DNA of 64,000 bases. Origin: Nocardiopsis alba DSM 43377. GTDB taxonomy: Bacteria > Actinomycetota > Actinomycetes > Streptosporangiales > Streptosporangiaceae. The number at the start of each line of letters is the position of its first letter. The stretch's first letter is position 1. Below, one piece after another: positions 17,036 to 25,059 of this stretch. The notes beneath the pieces are model-generated. The model was given only the letters and a program-made list of their open reading frames with translations, was not told the origin of the DNA and did not search any database. The stretch spans positions 1-64,000 of the forward strand of contig NZ_ANAC01000023.1 of NCBI RefSeq assembly GCF_000341225.1, given 5' to 3'. The translations under genes and the position numbers were made by a program.

Positions 17036-17054
17036 TGAGGTTAGGCTAACCAAT
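17036..17054. promoter_or_regulatory. Iron box (IdeR/DmdR-type), divergent promoter
   Basis: TGAGGTTAGGCTAACCAAT agrees with the IdeR consensus at 16 of 19 positions and holds the perfect palindrome GGTTAGGCTAACC. It lies 30 bases from the siderophore-interacting protein start and 155 bases from the ABC transporter start. One site could repress both directions. Confidence 0.88.
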
Positions 17055-17208
17055 ATCATGCCGAAGGGGAACAGGGCATCCCCGGATGAGACGGTCATCC
17101 CAGCGCGAGAGTGTTCGAACCCCCCGGATACCCTTGCGCGGGGCCCGCTCCGGAACAGGCCCTCCCACAGGTGAAAGTCCAGGACAGCGACGGAGGACGA
17201 GCGACCAC

Positions 17209-18960
17209 ATGACCGCAGCCGAGGGTCGGACCGCCCCCGACGAACCACCCCCGACCGACGCGGCGGCCCTGCGCTCGCGCACTCTGCGTCGCCACCGCGG
17301 CCCCATCGCCCTCGGGGCCTTCTTCCTCTCCCTCCACCAACTCTGCGAGGTGCTCGTCCCGGTCGCGATCGGGCTCACCATCGACCTGGCCGTGGCCACC
17401 GGCGACGTCGTCGCCCTGGCGTGGTGCGTGGGAGGGCTGGCCCTCCTCTTCACCGTCCTGGCACTGGCCTATCGCACCGGAGCCCGCCTCACCCTCGGCG
17501 TCGCCGAACGCGAGGCCCACCTGCTGCGGCTGGAATCGGCCCACCGGGTCCTGCACCCGCACGGTGAACGCAGCGGCCTGCGCTCCGGGGAGATCCTGGC
17601 CGTGGCCACCTCCGACGCCGACCAGGCCGCCTCCTACGCGCGGGCCTGGGCGATCGGCATCGGCCAGGTCACCGCGATCGTCGCCACCACCGTCGTCCTG
17701 CTGAGCATCGACGTCCCCCTGGGGCTCGGGGTGCTCGTGGGACTGCCCCTGATGCTCCTGGCCCTGCGCTTTCCCGCCGCCCGGATCACCCGACGCACCG
17801 AGGACAAGCAGGCCACCGCGGCCCGCGCCGCCGCTGTGGCCACCGACCTGGTCGGCGGGCTGCGCGTCCTCATGGGCATCGGCGCGCGGCGCGACGCGGC
17901 CCTGCGCTACCGCGAGGTCAGCGACCGCGCCCTGACGGCCTCGGTCGGCGCCGCCGCCAGCAACGGCGTCTACACCGGCCTGGTCACCGCCGCCGGAGCC
18001 GTCTTCCTGGCCTGCGTGGCCGGGGCCTCCGGCTGGATGGCGCTCCAGGGACGCCTCACCGTCGGAGAGCTCGTCATCGTGGTGGGGCTGGCCCAGTTCC
18101 TCGCCGAACCCATCAAGGGGCTGGGGATGGTCGGCCAACTGTTCGCCATCGCCAAGGCCTCCGCCCGACGCATGGTCCGACTGCTCGGCGCCCCCGACGC
18201 CGTCACCCCCGGCGACCGGGTGCTCCCCCTCTCGGCCGCGGAGGAGGACCCGTCGGACGAACCGATCCTCGCGTTGCGCGGGGCCGGCCACCGCACCCTG
18301 GACGACGTCGACCTGACGCTGCGCCGCGGCGAACTCGTCGGGGTGCTCACCACCGACCCGCGCGACGCCGAGGCCCTGGTCGACCTGCTCTCCGGACGGG
18401 CGAACGAAGCCCGAGGGGCCACCACGGTCGGAGGGATCCCCATCGAGGAGCTCGATCTGGCCTCCCTGCGCCGTACCGTCCTGGTGGAGGAGCACGGCGT
18501 CTCCCTGTTCGAGGGCACCCTGCGCTCCAACCTGGTCACCGGCCCCGACCACGACGAGACCCGCCTGATGACCGCCCTGGAGGCGGCGGCCGCCACCGAA
18601 CTGGTCGACGGCCACCCCGACGGCCTCGACCGGCCCGTGCGCGACCGCGCCACCGACCTCTCCGGAGGCCAACGTCAACGGGTCGCCCTGGCCCGGGCAC
18701 TGGCCGCCGACCCACCGGTCCTGGTCCTGCACGACCCCACCACCGCCGTCGACGCCGTCACCGAGGAGGCCATCGCCCAGGGCGTGGCCACCCTGAGGGC
18801 GGCCCGAGGCGGGGCCACGCTCGTCATCGCGAGCAGCCCGGCCCTGCTGGCCAGGGCCGACCGGGTCCTGGTCCTGCGCGAAGGCCGGATCCACGCCGAG
18901 GGGACCCACACCCGGCTGGTCGAGGACGACCCCCACTATCGCGAGGCGGTTCTACGTTGA
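17209..18960 (+). CDS. Heterodimeric ABC transporter, subunit 1 with degenerate NBD (IrtA-like)
   Basis: 583 residues: an ABCB-type membrane domain (residues about 25-330, six helices) and a nucleotide-binding domain. The NBD is catalytically broken. The Walker A place (about 377-385) reads GVLTTDPRDA with no GKS/T, the Walker B acid pair is His-Asp (508-509, VLVLHDPTT), and the switch histidine is replaced by serine (about 542). The signature LSGGQRQRV (484 on) is intact. It can therefore only complete the ATP site of its partner, which begins by TTGA overlap. ATG 17209 follows GGAGG. Beside a siderophore reductase and iron box, import in the IrtAB/YbtPQ manner is likely; export is the alternative. 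Confidence 0.88.
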   Translation: MTAAEGRTAPDEPPPTDAAALRSRTLRRHRGPIALGAFFLSLHQLCEVLVPVAIGLTIDLAVATGDVVALAWCVGGLALLFTVLALAYRTGARLTLGVAEREAHLLRLESAHRVLHPHGERSGLRSGEILAVATSDADQAASYARAWAIGIGQVTAIVATTVVLLSIDVPLGLGVLVGLPLMLLALRFPAARITRRTEDKQATAARAAAVATDLVGGLRVLMGIGARRDAALRYREVSDRALTASVGAAASNGVYTGLVTAAGAVFLACVAGASGWMALQGRLTVGELVIVVGLAQFLAEPIKGLGMVGQLFAIAKASARRMVRLLGAPDAVTPGDRVLPLSAAEEDPSDEPILALRGAGHRTLDDVDLTLRRGELVGVLTTDPRDAEALVDLLSGRANEARGATTVGGIPIEELDLASLRRTVLVEEHGVSLFEGTLRSNLVTGPDHDETRLMTALEAAAATELVDGHPDGLDRPVRDRATDLSGGQRQRVALARALAADPPVLVLHDPTTAVDAVTEEAIAQGVATLRAARGGATLVIASSPALLARADRVLVLREGRIHAEGTHTRLVEDDPHYREAVLR

Positions 18961-20753
18961 GCACCGACACCACCCGGCCCGCCGACAGCCGCGCGGAAGG
19001 GGCACCCGCCGGTCCCGACCTGCTGCCCACCGCCGGGGCCCGACGCACCTGGGGGGTGCTCGGCGAAGGTCTGCGCTCCATCCCCGGGAGCACCGCCCTG
19101 GCCCTCCTCACGGTCCTGGCCGGCAGCGCCGCCGGTCTCGTGGCGCCCTGGGCGCTGGGCACGATGGTCGACGACATCTCCTCGGGCGCCGGACCGGAGG
19201 CCATCCTCCGCTCCGCCCTGCTCATCGCCGGGGCCGCCCTCGTCGGCGGTATCCTCGTCGGCCTGGGGGCCTGGCAGGTCAGCCGAGTGGGCGAGACCGT
19301 CCTGGCCCGGCTGCGCGAACGGGTCATGGAGCGGATCCTGCACATGCCCGCCGCCCGGCTGGAACGGGTGCGCATCGGTGACCTGCTCTCCCGCGTGGGC
19401 GACGACGTCGCCGTGGTCACCACCGCCATCGCCCGCAACGGCCCCGAGGTCGTCACCGCGCTGGCCACCGTCGTGCTCACCACGGCGGGCATGACCGCCC
19501 TCGACTGGCGCCTGGGGCTGGCCGGTCTGGCCGCCCTGCCCTTCTACACCTGGGCCGTGCGCTGGTACATGCCGCGTTCGGCCCCCTACTACGCACGCGA
19601 ACGCGTCGCCATGGGCGAGCGTTCCCACGCCCTGATGGGCGCCCTCCGAGGCCGCGACACCGTGCGCGCCTACCGGTTGGAGGACGTGCACGAGGAGTGC
19701 ATCGCCGAACGCTCCCTGACCGCCATGAACCTGACCCTGGACGTGTTCCGCCTGTTCACCCGGCTCGGCGCCAGGATGAACGGTTCCGAACTGGTCGGCC
19801 TGGGCGCGGTCCTGGTGGTGGGCTTCTGGCTGGTGCGCGACGACCTGGTCACCGTGGGCATGGTCACCGCCGCGGCCCTGTACTTCCACCGGCTCTTCGG
19901 GCCGATCGGCTTCCTGGTCATGAACTTCAACGACGTTCAGCAGGCCGGGGCGAGCCTGGCCCGGCTCGCCGGGGTGGTCGACCTGCCGGCGGCGGAGGAC
20001 CCCGGGGCGCAGGAGGGGCCGGCCGGATCCTCCCTGCGGGTGGAGGAGGTCGCCCACGCCTACGCGCCCGGAGCGCCCAAGGCCCTGGACGGGGTCTCCC
20101 TGGAGGTCGCCCCGGGCGAACGGGTGGCGCTGGTCGGGGCCAGCGGGGCGGGCAAGACCACGCTGGCCGCCGTGGTCGCGGGCCTGATCACCCCGGCCTC
20201 CGGCACGGTCTACCTGGGCGGGATCCCCTTGGACGAGCTCGGTGAACGCCGGGTGCGCGAACACGTCTTCCTGGTCAGCCAGGAGACGCACGTCTTCTCG
20301 GGCACCCTCCTGGAGGACCTGCGTCTGGCCCGCTCCGACGCCGACCGGGGCGAGGTGGAGGACGCGCTGGAGACCGTCGGCGCCCTCGACCTGGTCCGGT
20401 CCCTGCCCGAGGGGCTCGACACCGTCGTGGGCGAGGGCGGGCACGAACTCACCGCCGAACAGGCCCAGCACCTGGCGCTGGCCCGACTGGCGCTGGCCGA
20501 CCCCGACCTGGCGGTGCTCGACGAGGCCACGGCCGAGGCCGGGAGCTCGGGCGCCCGGCTGTTGGAGGAGGCCGCGTCGGCCGCCACCAAGGGGCGCACC
20601 ACCCTGGTGGTCGCCCATCGCCTGACCCAGGCCCGTACCGCCGACCGGATCGTGGTCATGGACCAGGGGCGCGTCGTGGAGGAGGGGCCCCACGACGAAC
20701 TGGTCGCCCTCGACGGTCGTTACGCCCGCCTGTGGCGGAGCTGGCGGCGCTGA
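18957..20753 (+). CDS. Heterodimeric ABC transporter, subunit 2 with active NBD (IrtB-like)
   Basis: 598 residues, ABCB-type membrane domain then an NBD complementary to subunit 1. Walker A is intact (GASGAGKTT, Lys400), Walker B is intact (VLDEAT, Asp522-Glu523) and the switch His554 is present (VVAHRLT), but the signature is degraded to ELTAEQAQ (497 on) in place of LSGGQ. The dimer should thus have one working ATP site, with Walker motifs from this subunit and the signature from the other. Start is TTG 18957, overlapping the stop of subunit 1. A terminator follows. Confidence 0.88.
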   Translation: MSTDTTRPADSRAEGAPAGPDLLPTAGARRTWGVLGEGLRSIPGSTALALLTVLAGSAAGLVAPWALGTMVDDISSGAGPEAILRSALLIAGAALVGGILVGLGAWQVSRVGETVLARLRERVMERILHMPAARLERVRIGDLLSRVGDDVAVVTTAIARNGPEVVTALATVVLTTAGMTALDWRLGLAGLAALPFYTWAVRWYMPRSAPYYARERVAMGERSHALMGALRGRDTVRAYRLEDVHEECIAERSLTAMNLTLDVFRLFTRLGARMNGSELVGLGAVLVVGFWLVRDDLVTVGMVTAAALYFHRLFGPIGFLVMNFNDVQQAGASLARLAGVVDLPAAEDPGAQEGPAGSSLRVEEVAHAYAPGAPKALDGVSLEVAPGERVALVGASGAGKTTLAAVVAGLITPASGTVYLGGIPLDELGERRVREHVFLVSQETHVFSGTLLEDLRLARSDADRGEVEDALETVGALDLVRSLPEGLDTVVGEGGHELTAEQAQHLALARLALADPDLAVLDEATAEAGSSGARLLEEAASAATKGRTTLVVAHRLTQARTADRIVVMDQGRVVEEGPHDELVALDGRYARLWRSWRR

Positions 20754-20767
20754 GACGTCCCCTCGCC

Positions 20768-20797
20768 GGCCCGGTCGTCCCCTCGGACGGCCGGGCC
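20768..20797 (+). terminator. Terminator after the heterodimeric ABC transporter
   Basis: A 13-bp stem, GGCCCGGTCGTCC (20768-20780) with GGACGGCCGGGCC (20785-20797), one T-G wobble and a CCTC loop. It starts 15 bases after the stop codon. There is no U-tract. Confidence 0.75.
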
Positions 20798-20857
20798 GCT
20801 CCGTGCCACCCCCAAGGGGCCCGATGTGCTCCGTCTCTCGTCCGGACCGGCCTGGTG

Positions 20858-20879
20858 TACAACTAGTATCTATGTTGTA
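20858..20879. promoter_or_regulatory. Inverted repeat before GntR gene, candidate autoregulatory operator
   Basis: TACAAC (20858-20863) and GTTGTA (20874-20879) form a 6-10-6 inverted repeat 18 bases before the GntR start. The surrounding TGTACAACTAGTATC is AT-rich against its background. GntR/FadR regulators usually bind such repeats near their own promoter. The binding is inferred. Confidence 0.45.
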
Positions 20880-20897
20880 TCCAAGCTTGGAGGCACG

Positions 20898-21581
20898 ATG
20901 AACGGCATCGGTACGGACGGCCCGGGCGTCGAGGTCGCGGCCGCCACGACACCGGAGTCCTCGGCGGGTCGGGCCTACACGGTGGTGCGGGACCGCATCC
21001 TCGACGGCGAGTACGAGGGCGGGACCATGCTCAGCGAAGGGCGGATCGCCACCGAGCTGGGGATGAGCCGCACCCCCGTGCGCGAGGCCTTCCTCCAGCT
21101 CCAGGCCGAAGGGTGGATGCGCCTGTACCCCAAGCGCGGAGCCCTGGTCCGGCCGGTGCCGCCGCACGAGTCGCGCGAGGTGCTCGAAGCGCGTCGGATG
21201 ATCGAGACGACGGCGGTCGAGACCGTGTGCGCCTCCGCGGGCGGATCGCAACGGCTGGTCAGGCGTCTGCGCGAGGTGATCGACGAACAGCGTCGGGCCT
21301 GGGAGGAGAACGACCTGGCCGCCTTCAGCCGGGCCGACGTCGAGTTCCACCGCGAGGTGGTCGCCGCCGGCGGGAACTCGATCCTCCAGGGGTTCCACCG
21401 CCTGCTCCAGGACCGCCACCGCCGTATGACCACCCAGTCGATCAGCGACGACGCCACCCGGGCCGAGCGGGTCCTGGCCCAGCACACCGAACTCGCCCGG
21501 CTCATCGCCGAGGGCGACGCCGAGGGCTTCGCGCGAGCCACCGTCGAACACCTCGACGACATCCACGGCTCCAACGTGTGA
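20898..21581 (+). CDS. GntR-family regulator, FadR/FCD subfamily
   Basis: 227 residues. The winged HTH spans about residues 25-90 (AYTVVRDRILDGEYEGGTML, then ELGMSRTPVREAFLQLQAEG), and the C-terminal all-helical FCD effector domain includes EARRMIETTAVE, DVEFHREVVAAGGN and HTELARLIAEGD. The metal-type residues of FCD domains (D..H, then H..L) are visible. ATG 20898 has GGAGG five bases upstream. The MFS gene follows after 88 bases, so the regulator probably controls that transporter in response to a small carboxylate or sugar acid. Confidence 0.9.
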   Translation: MNGIGTDGPGVEVAAATTPESSAGRAYTVVRDRILDGEYEGGTMLSEGRIATELGMSRTPVREAFLQLQAEGWMRLYPKRGALVRPVPPHESREVLEARRMIETTAVETVCASAGGSQRLVRRLREVIDEQRRAWEENDLAAFSRADVEFHREVVAAGGNSILQGFHRLLQDRHRRMTTQSISDDATRAERVLAQHTELARLIAEGDAEGFARATVEHLDDIHGSNV

Positions 21582-21669
21582 CCCCGGGTGGCACGACCGC
21601 CCTCATAAGGACACACCCCCCGTACCCCCCTCTTTTTTCGTACGTCACGCAGAGAAGGAAGCGATATCC

Positions 21670-22941
21670 ATGGCCACCCTCGTGGCGCGCGGTCCTCGAA
21701 GAGGGGGGACCCCGGAGTCCGGACACCGCCGAAGATCCCTCCCCGGATGGCTCGCGGTGTGCGGCATGCTCTTCGCCGTCGCCTGGGGCGGGAACGAGTT
21801 CACGCCCCTGCTCGTCATGTACCGCCTGGAGAGCGGCATGAGCGCCCAGGTCGTCAACCTCCTGCTCGGTGCCTACGTGCTGGGCATCGTGCCCGCGCTG
21901 CTCGTCGGCGGTCCGCTGTCGGACCGCTACGGGCGCCGTCCCCTCATGTTCCCGGCGCCGTTCCTGTGCGTGGCGGGAAGCGTCCTGCTGGCCCTGGGCT
22001 CCGAGACCGCGGCCCTGCTGTTCGCCGGGCGCGTCCTGTCGGGGCTGGCGCTCGGCCTGGTGATGGCGGTGGGCACCAGCTGGGTCAAGGAGTTGTCCCA
22101 GGCGCCGTTCGACCCGAAGGCCTCGGCGGGCGCCGGCGCCTCTCGGGCCTCGCTGGCCCTGACCCTGGGGTTCCTGCTGGGAGCGGTGGTGGCGGCCTCG
22201 CTGGCCCAGTTCGCCCCGATGGCGGCGATCCTGCCCTACACGGTCAACGTCGTGATCACCCTTCTGCTCGCGGTGGCGATGTTCGGCGCCCCCGAGACCC
22301 TGGAGCGCGGGGGAGGGGCGCGACGTCTGGTGGACGACCTGAAGGTCCCGAGCGCGCTGCACCGCCGCTTCCTCCAGGTGGTCGTGCCGATGGCCCCCTG
22401 GGTCTTCGGTGCCTCCGCCAGCGCCTACGCCGTCCTGCCCAACCTGTTGGCCGGTCGGGTGCCCGGTCAGGAGATCGGTTTCTCCGGACTGATGTGTCTG
22501 ATCGCCCTGGCCTGCGGCGTGGTCGCGCAGCGGCTGATCGGGCGTCCGGCCGTCACGGACTCCGTGCGTCCGGTGATCGTCGCCCTGGCCGTCACCGCCG
22601 TCGGTATGGCCCTGGCGGCCTGGGCGACGGCCACGTCGAGCGTCCCGGCCGCGATGGTGGCCGCCGCCGTGTTGGGCGCCGGGTACGGGACGTTGTTGGT
22701 CACCGGGCTCCGGGAGGTCCAACGGGTGGCCGGCCCCGACGGTCTGGCGGGGCTGACCGCCGTCTTCTACTCGATCAGCTACCTGGGCTTCTTCGTTCCG
22801 GCGGTGTTGGAGGCCCTCACCCCCTGGTTCGACCACCAGGTCATGTTCGGGGCCGGTGCGCTGCTCGCCCTCGTCTGCGTCGTGGTGGTGGCCCTGTGCC
22901 CGAAGACCCTTTCGAAGGGTTCGGCGCGAAGGTCCGGTTGA
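21670..22941 (+). CDS. MFS transporter
   Basis: 423 residues, twelve predicted helices. The loop 2-3 signature is GGPLSDRYGRRP. The central loop is basic (GGGARRLVDDLKVPSALHRR). The Arg/Gly-rich N-terminus is cytoplasmic. ATG 21670 is preceded by GAAGGAAG. It lies directly after the GntR gene and before a membrane protein gene, all one direction. The family is clear, but neither substrate nor direction can be read from the sequence. Confidence 0.88.
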   Translation: MATLVARGPRRGGTPESGHRRRSLPGWLAVCGMLFAVAWGGNEFTPLLVMYRLESGMSAQVVNLLLGAYVLGIVPALLVGGPLSDRYGRRPLMFPAPFLCVAGSVLLALGSETAALLFAGRVLSGLALGLVMAVGTSWVKELSQAPFDPKASAGAGASRASLALTLGFLLGAVVAASLAQFAPMAAILPYTVNVVITLLLAVAMFGAPETLERGGGARRLVDDLKVPSALHRRFLQVVVPMAPWVFGASASAYAVLPNLLAGRVPGQEIGFSGLMCLIALACGVVAQRLIGRPAVTDSVRPVIVALAVTAVGMALAAWATATSSVPAAMVAAAVLGAGYGTLLVTGLREVQRVAGPDGLAGLTAVFYSISYLGFFVPAVLEALTPWFDHQVMFGAGALLALVCVVVVALCPKTLSKGSARRSG

Positions 22942-23009
22942 GGGCCACCGGCGCATACCTTCGGTGCCTTCGGGTACACGCCGTTCCAGCGGAGTGAGAG
23001 GGTGGTCTC

Positions 23010-24089
23010 GTGGCCCAGGTGATGGTCTCCCTGGTCGTGGTGGTGTCGGTGGTGTACGCGGCCCTGTTCGCGGCCGGGGCCCACGCGGTGCGAAGACTGG
23101 AACGGGCCCGGGACGGTTCGGTCGGAAGGGTGGACGCCGCGTTCACCGAGCCGGTTCCTCCGTCGGTGGAGGAACTGGCCCTCTTGGCCGGGGGACCCGC
23201 GCGGCTGCTCCAGGTGTGCGCCCTCGATCTGCATCTGGGCGGTCTTCTCTACCATGGGAGCAGCTCTTCGGGTGCGTGGGCGGAACCGACGGACCGGGCC
23301 CGCCGCGACGTCGATCTCGACGCTCTGGAACCCGTCCGTCGTTCCCTGATACGCGAGCTCGCGGACGGGAGACGCTCCCCGAGCGAACTTCTGGGGAAGG
23401 TGGTCTCTCACTCCGAGGTGCGTGGGGCGTTGGAGAGGTTGCGCGAGCGTGGGCTGTGCACCGATGCCGAGGGGATCCACCGCCTCTGGCGACGGGCCGA
23501 TCTCTTGAGCCGGATCACAGGGGCGGGGTTCTCGTTGCCCGCCGTGGTGGCGTGTATGTGCCTGTTCCTGGTGGCGCTCTACGGTGAATCCCCCCTCCTT
23601 CTCCTTCTCACGCCGCCCATGGTGGTGGCGACCTGGGCCTGCGTGGCGCTCTCACGAAGATGGGAACAGGAGATCGGCCCCAGGACCCCGGAGGGGGAGA
23701 GGCTCCTGAACCGGATCCGCGAGCATCTTCGGAGCCCTGTGGAAGGGGAGGACCACCGCCTCCACCGAGAGACGGTGCTGCGCAGGGTCGCGGCCTTCGG
23801 CAGGTTGGGCCTGCGTCTGTCCTCGGAGGAGTATCGGCGGACCGGGCACATGCCGCCTGCCGACGCGCGCGGCCCCGTGATCGAGCACGACGAGGTACGC
23901 TCCCCGGCTCTGCTCTGGGACTTCGTCAATGCCTTTCAGCCTGATCCGAGATCGCCTTTGTGGGTGGTGGTGGACGGTGGGGGAGTGGAGCGGGCTCCTC
24001 GGGAGTGGTCGCCTCGGATGTGGCAGGGGGAAGCCGAGATGAGCGGATGGTCGTACGCCCGCCACCGTCCACCGGTCGATCACGGCTGA
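23010..24089 (+). CDS. TIGR04222-like membrane protein
   Basis: 359 residues. One N-terminal helix (VMVSLVVVVSVVYAALFAAG), then a domain whose ELALLAGGPARLLQVCALDL is the hallmark of the actinobacterial TIGR04222 family, followed by two adjacent helices around residues 170-210 (PAVVACMCLFLVALY). The C-terminal 150 residues are cytoplasmic and charged, without the Gly/Cys-rich tail seen in many members. Function is unknown for the family. GTG 23010 is the best start. It is 68 bases after the MFS gene and possibly co-transcribed. Confidence 0.72.
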   Translation: MAQVMVSLVVVVSVVYAALFAAGAHAVRRLERARDGSVGRVDAAFTEPVPPSVEELALLAGGPARLLQVCALDLHLGGLLYHGSSSSGAWAEPTDRARRDVDLDALEPVRRSLIRELADGRRSPSELLGKVVSHSEVRGALERLRERGLCTDAEGIHRLWRRADLLSRITGAGFSLPAVVACMCLFLVALYGESPLLLLLTPPMVVATWACVALSRRWEQEIGPRTPEGERLLNRIREHLRSPVEGEDHRLHRETVLRRVAAFGRLGLRLSSEEYRRTGHMPPADARGPVIEHDEVRSPALLWDFVNAFQPDPRSPLWVVVDGGGVERAPREWSPRMWQGEAEMSGWSYARHRPPVDHG

Positions 24090-24164
24090 AGGGGCATGAC
24101 CGAGGCGCCGCCAATCGGACATGTCGCCCTTATATGGATCTACCACGTAAAGGTGGTGGCTCTT

Positions 24165-24194
24165 CTTCCTCCGGATCAACATTCCGGAGGGAAG
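24165..24194. terminator. Hairpin between convergent genes
   Basis: CTTCCTCCGGA (24165-24175) pairs with TCCGGAGGGAAG (24183-24194) with one bulge. It overlaps the stop codon of the minus-strand lipoprotein gene and follows the TIGR04222-like gene by 76 bases. It probably stops transcription from the left. Confidence 0.5.
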
Positions 24195-24727
24195 GCGGCC
24201 CGATCGACGAGGGAACCCTGGTCGTCCTGGTGGGTTCCCACGTACACCCCGTCGTCGCCGGCCAGGGTCTCGGTGTCGAAGCGCAACGAGGCGATGTCGT
24301 TCTCGTTCTCGCCCTCCACCCCGGCCTCCGAGGTCACGCCCAACAGGTACTCCAGATCGGGGGAGCCCGGCGCGATCCGATAGGCGGGCGCCCCCGAACC
24401 GTCCGTGATGGTCCAGTCCTCGCCGGGCGCGGCCAGGTTCACCTCCAACGGCTGCTCGGAGAACTCCCTGGTGGCGGTCAACCGCCACTCGTGCTCCTCG
24501 GAGGACAGATCGATCCGGGCCGGAGGGCTGTCGCCGCACCAGGAGACCATGATCACGGGGAAGTGGTGGCGCGCCGAGAAGTGCCCGGTGGCGATGGCCC
24601 CCACGGCGCCGCCTTCGGGGGCGCACGCGGACAGCAGGAGGCAGGCCAAGGGCAGAGCGACCAGGAGCGAGGCCGCCGACGGTCGGGAGATCGACCTTCG
24701 GGCGGTGGAGCGTTGGAGGATGGACAT
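24176..24727 (-). CDS. Hypothetical lipoprotein
   Basis: 183 residues from ATG 24727. A signal peptide (SLLVALPLACLLLSAC) ends in a lipobox cysteine. The mature part is acidic and beta-rich with a conserved-looking VIMVSWCGDSPPARI segment holding a lone cysteine, and ends in cysteine. No family recognised. Starts up to 26 residues upstream are possible but put extra hydrophilic sequence before the signal peptide. It is a single gene convergent with the TIGR04222-like gene. Confidence 0.7.
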   Translation of the reverse strand: MSILQRSTARRSISRPSAASLLVALPLACLLLSACAPEGGAVGAIATGHFSARHHFPVIMVSWCGDSPPARIDLSSEEHEWRLTATREFSEQPLEVNLAAPGEDWTITDGSGAPAYRIAPGSPDLEYLLGVTSEAGVEGENENDIASLRFDTETLAGDDGVYVGTHQDDQGSLVDRAAFPPEC

Positions 24728-25059
24728 GCCGTGATTGTGCCAAGCCCCGTGCCCGTCCATGGGCGGTCCCGCGTGCCGTCGGGGTCTCGGAGAACCGGAG
24801 AACACAGGTCAGGGTGGGCCTGGGTGCCGATCCTCCTCGAGGGGCGGCTCCGGCGTGTCATGTGCCGCGCGGAGGGGCGGCGTCTCTCCGGACCCGGAAC
24901 GCCCATGGGCCACGGGAATCCCGTCCGGAAACAACGGACATCCCCCCTTGACGGGGGACACGTGTGAGCGAAGGATGGCACGGCAGTCGAATGGGTGATC
25001 TGGGACACGCGAGGTGATGTGCCGTCTCGGAAGGGGCGGCCATCCGAGAAGGGACGCGC
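24728..25059. promoter_or_regulatory. Divergent promoter region, lipoprotein / sugar ABC operon
   Basis: 332 bases, no gene. It holds several short inverted repeats near 24910-24960: ACGGGAATCCCGT, GTCCG-N7-CGGAC (24923-24939) and CCCCC-TTGA-CGGGGG, some 100-150 bases before the sugar-binding protein start. A LacI- or GntR-type operator for the sugar operon is plausible. No regulator gene is adjacent, so I cannot assign one. Confidence 0.4.

Noticed and set aside
18936..21566. An 876-codon open frame on the minus strand
   Set aside because: It runs antisense through two well-supported genes (ABC subunit 2 and the GntR regulator), is rich in Gly, His and Gln, has no family resemblance, and reflects the high GC content.
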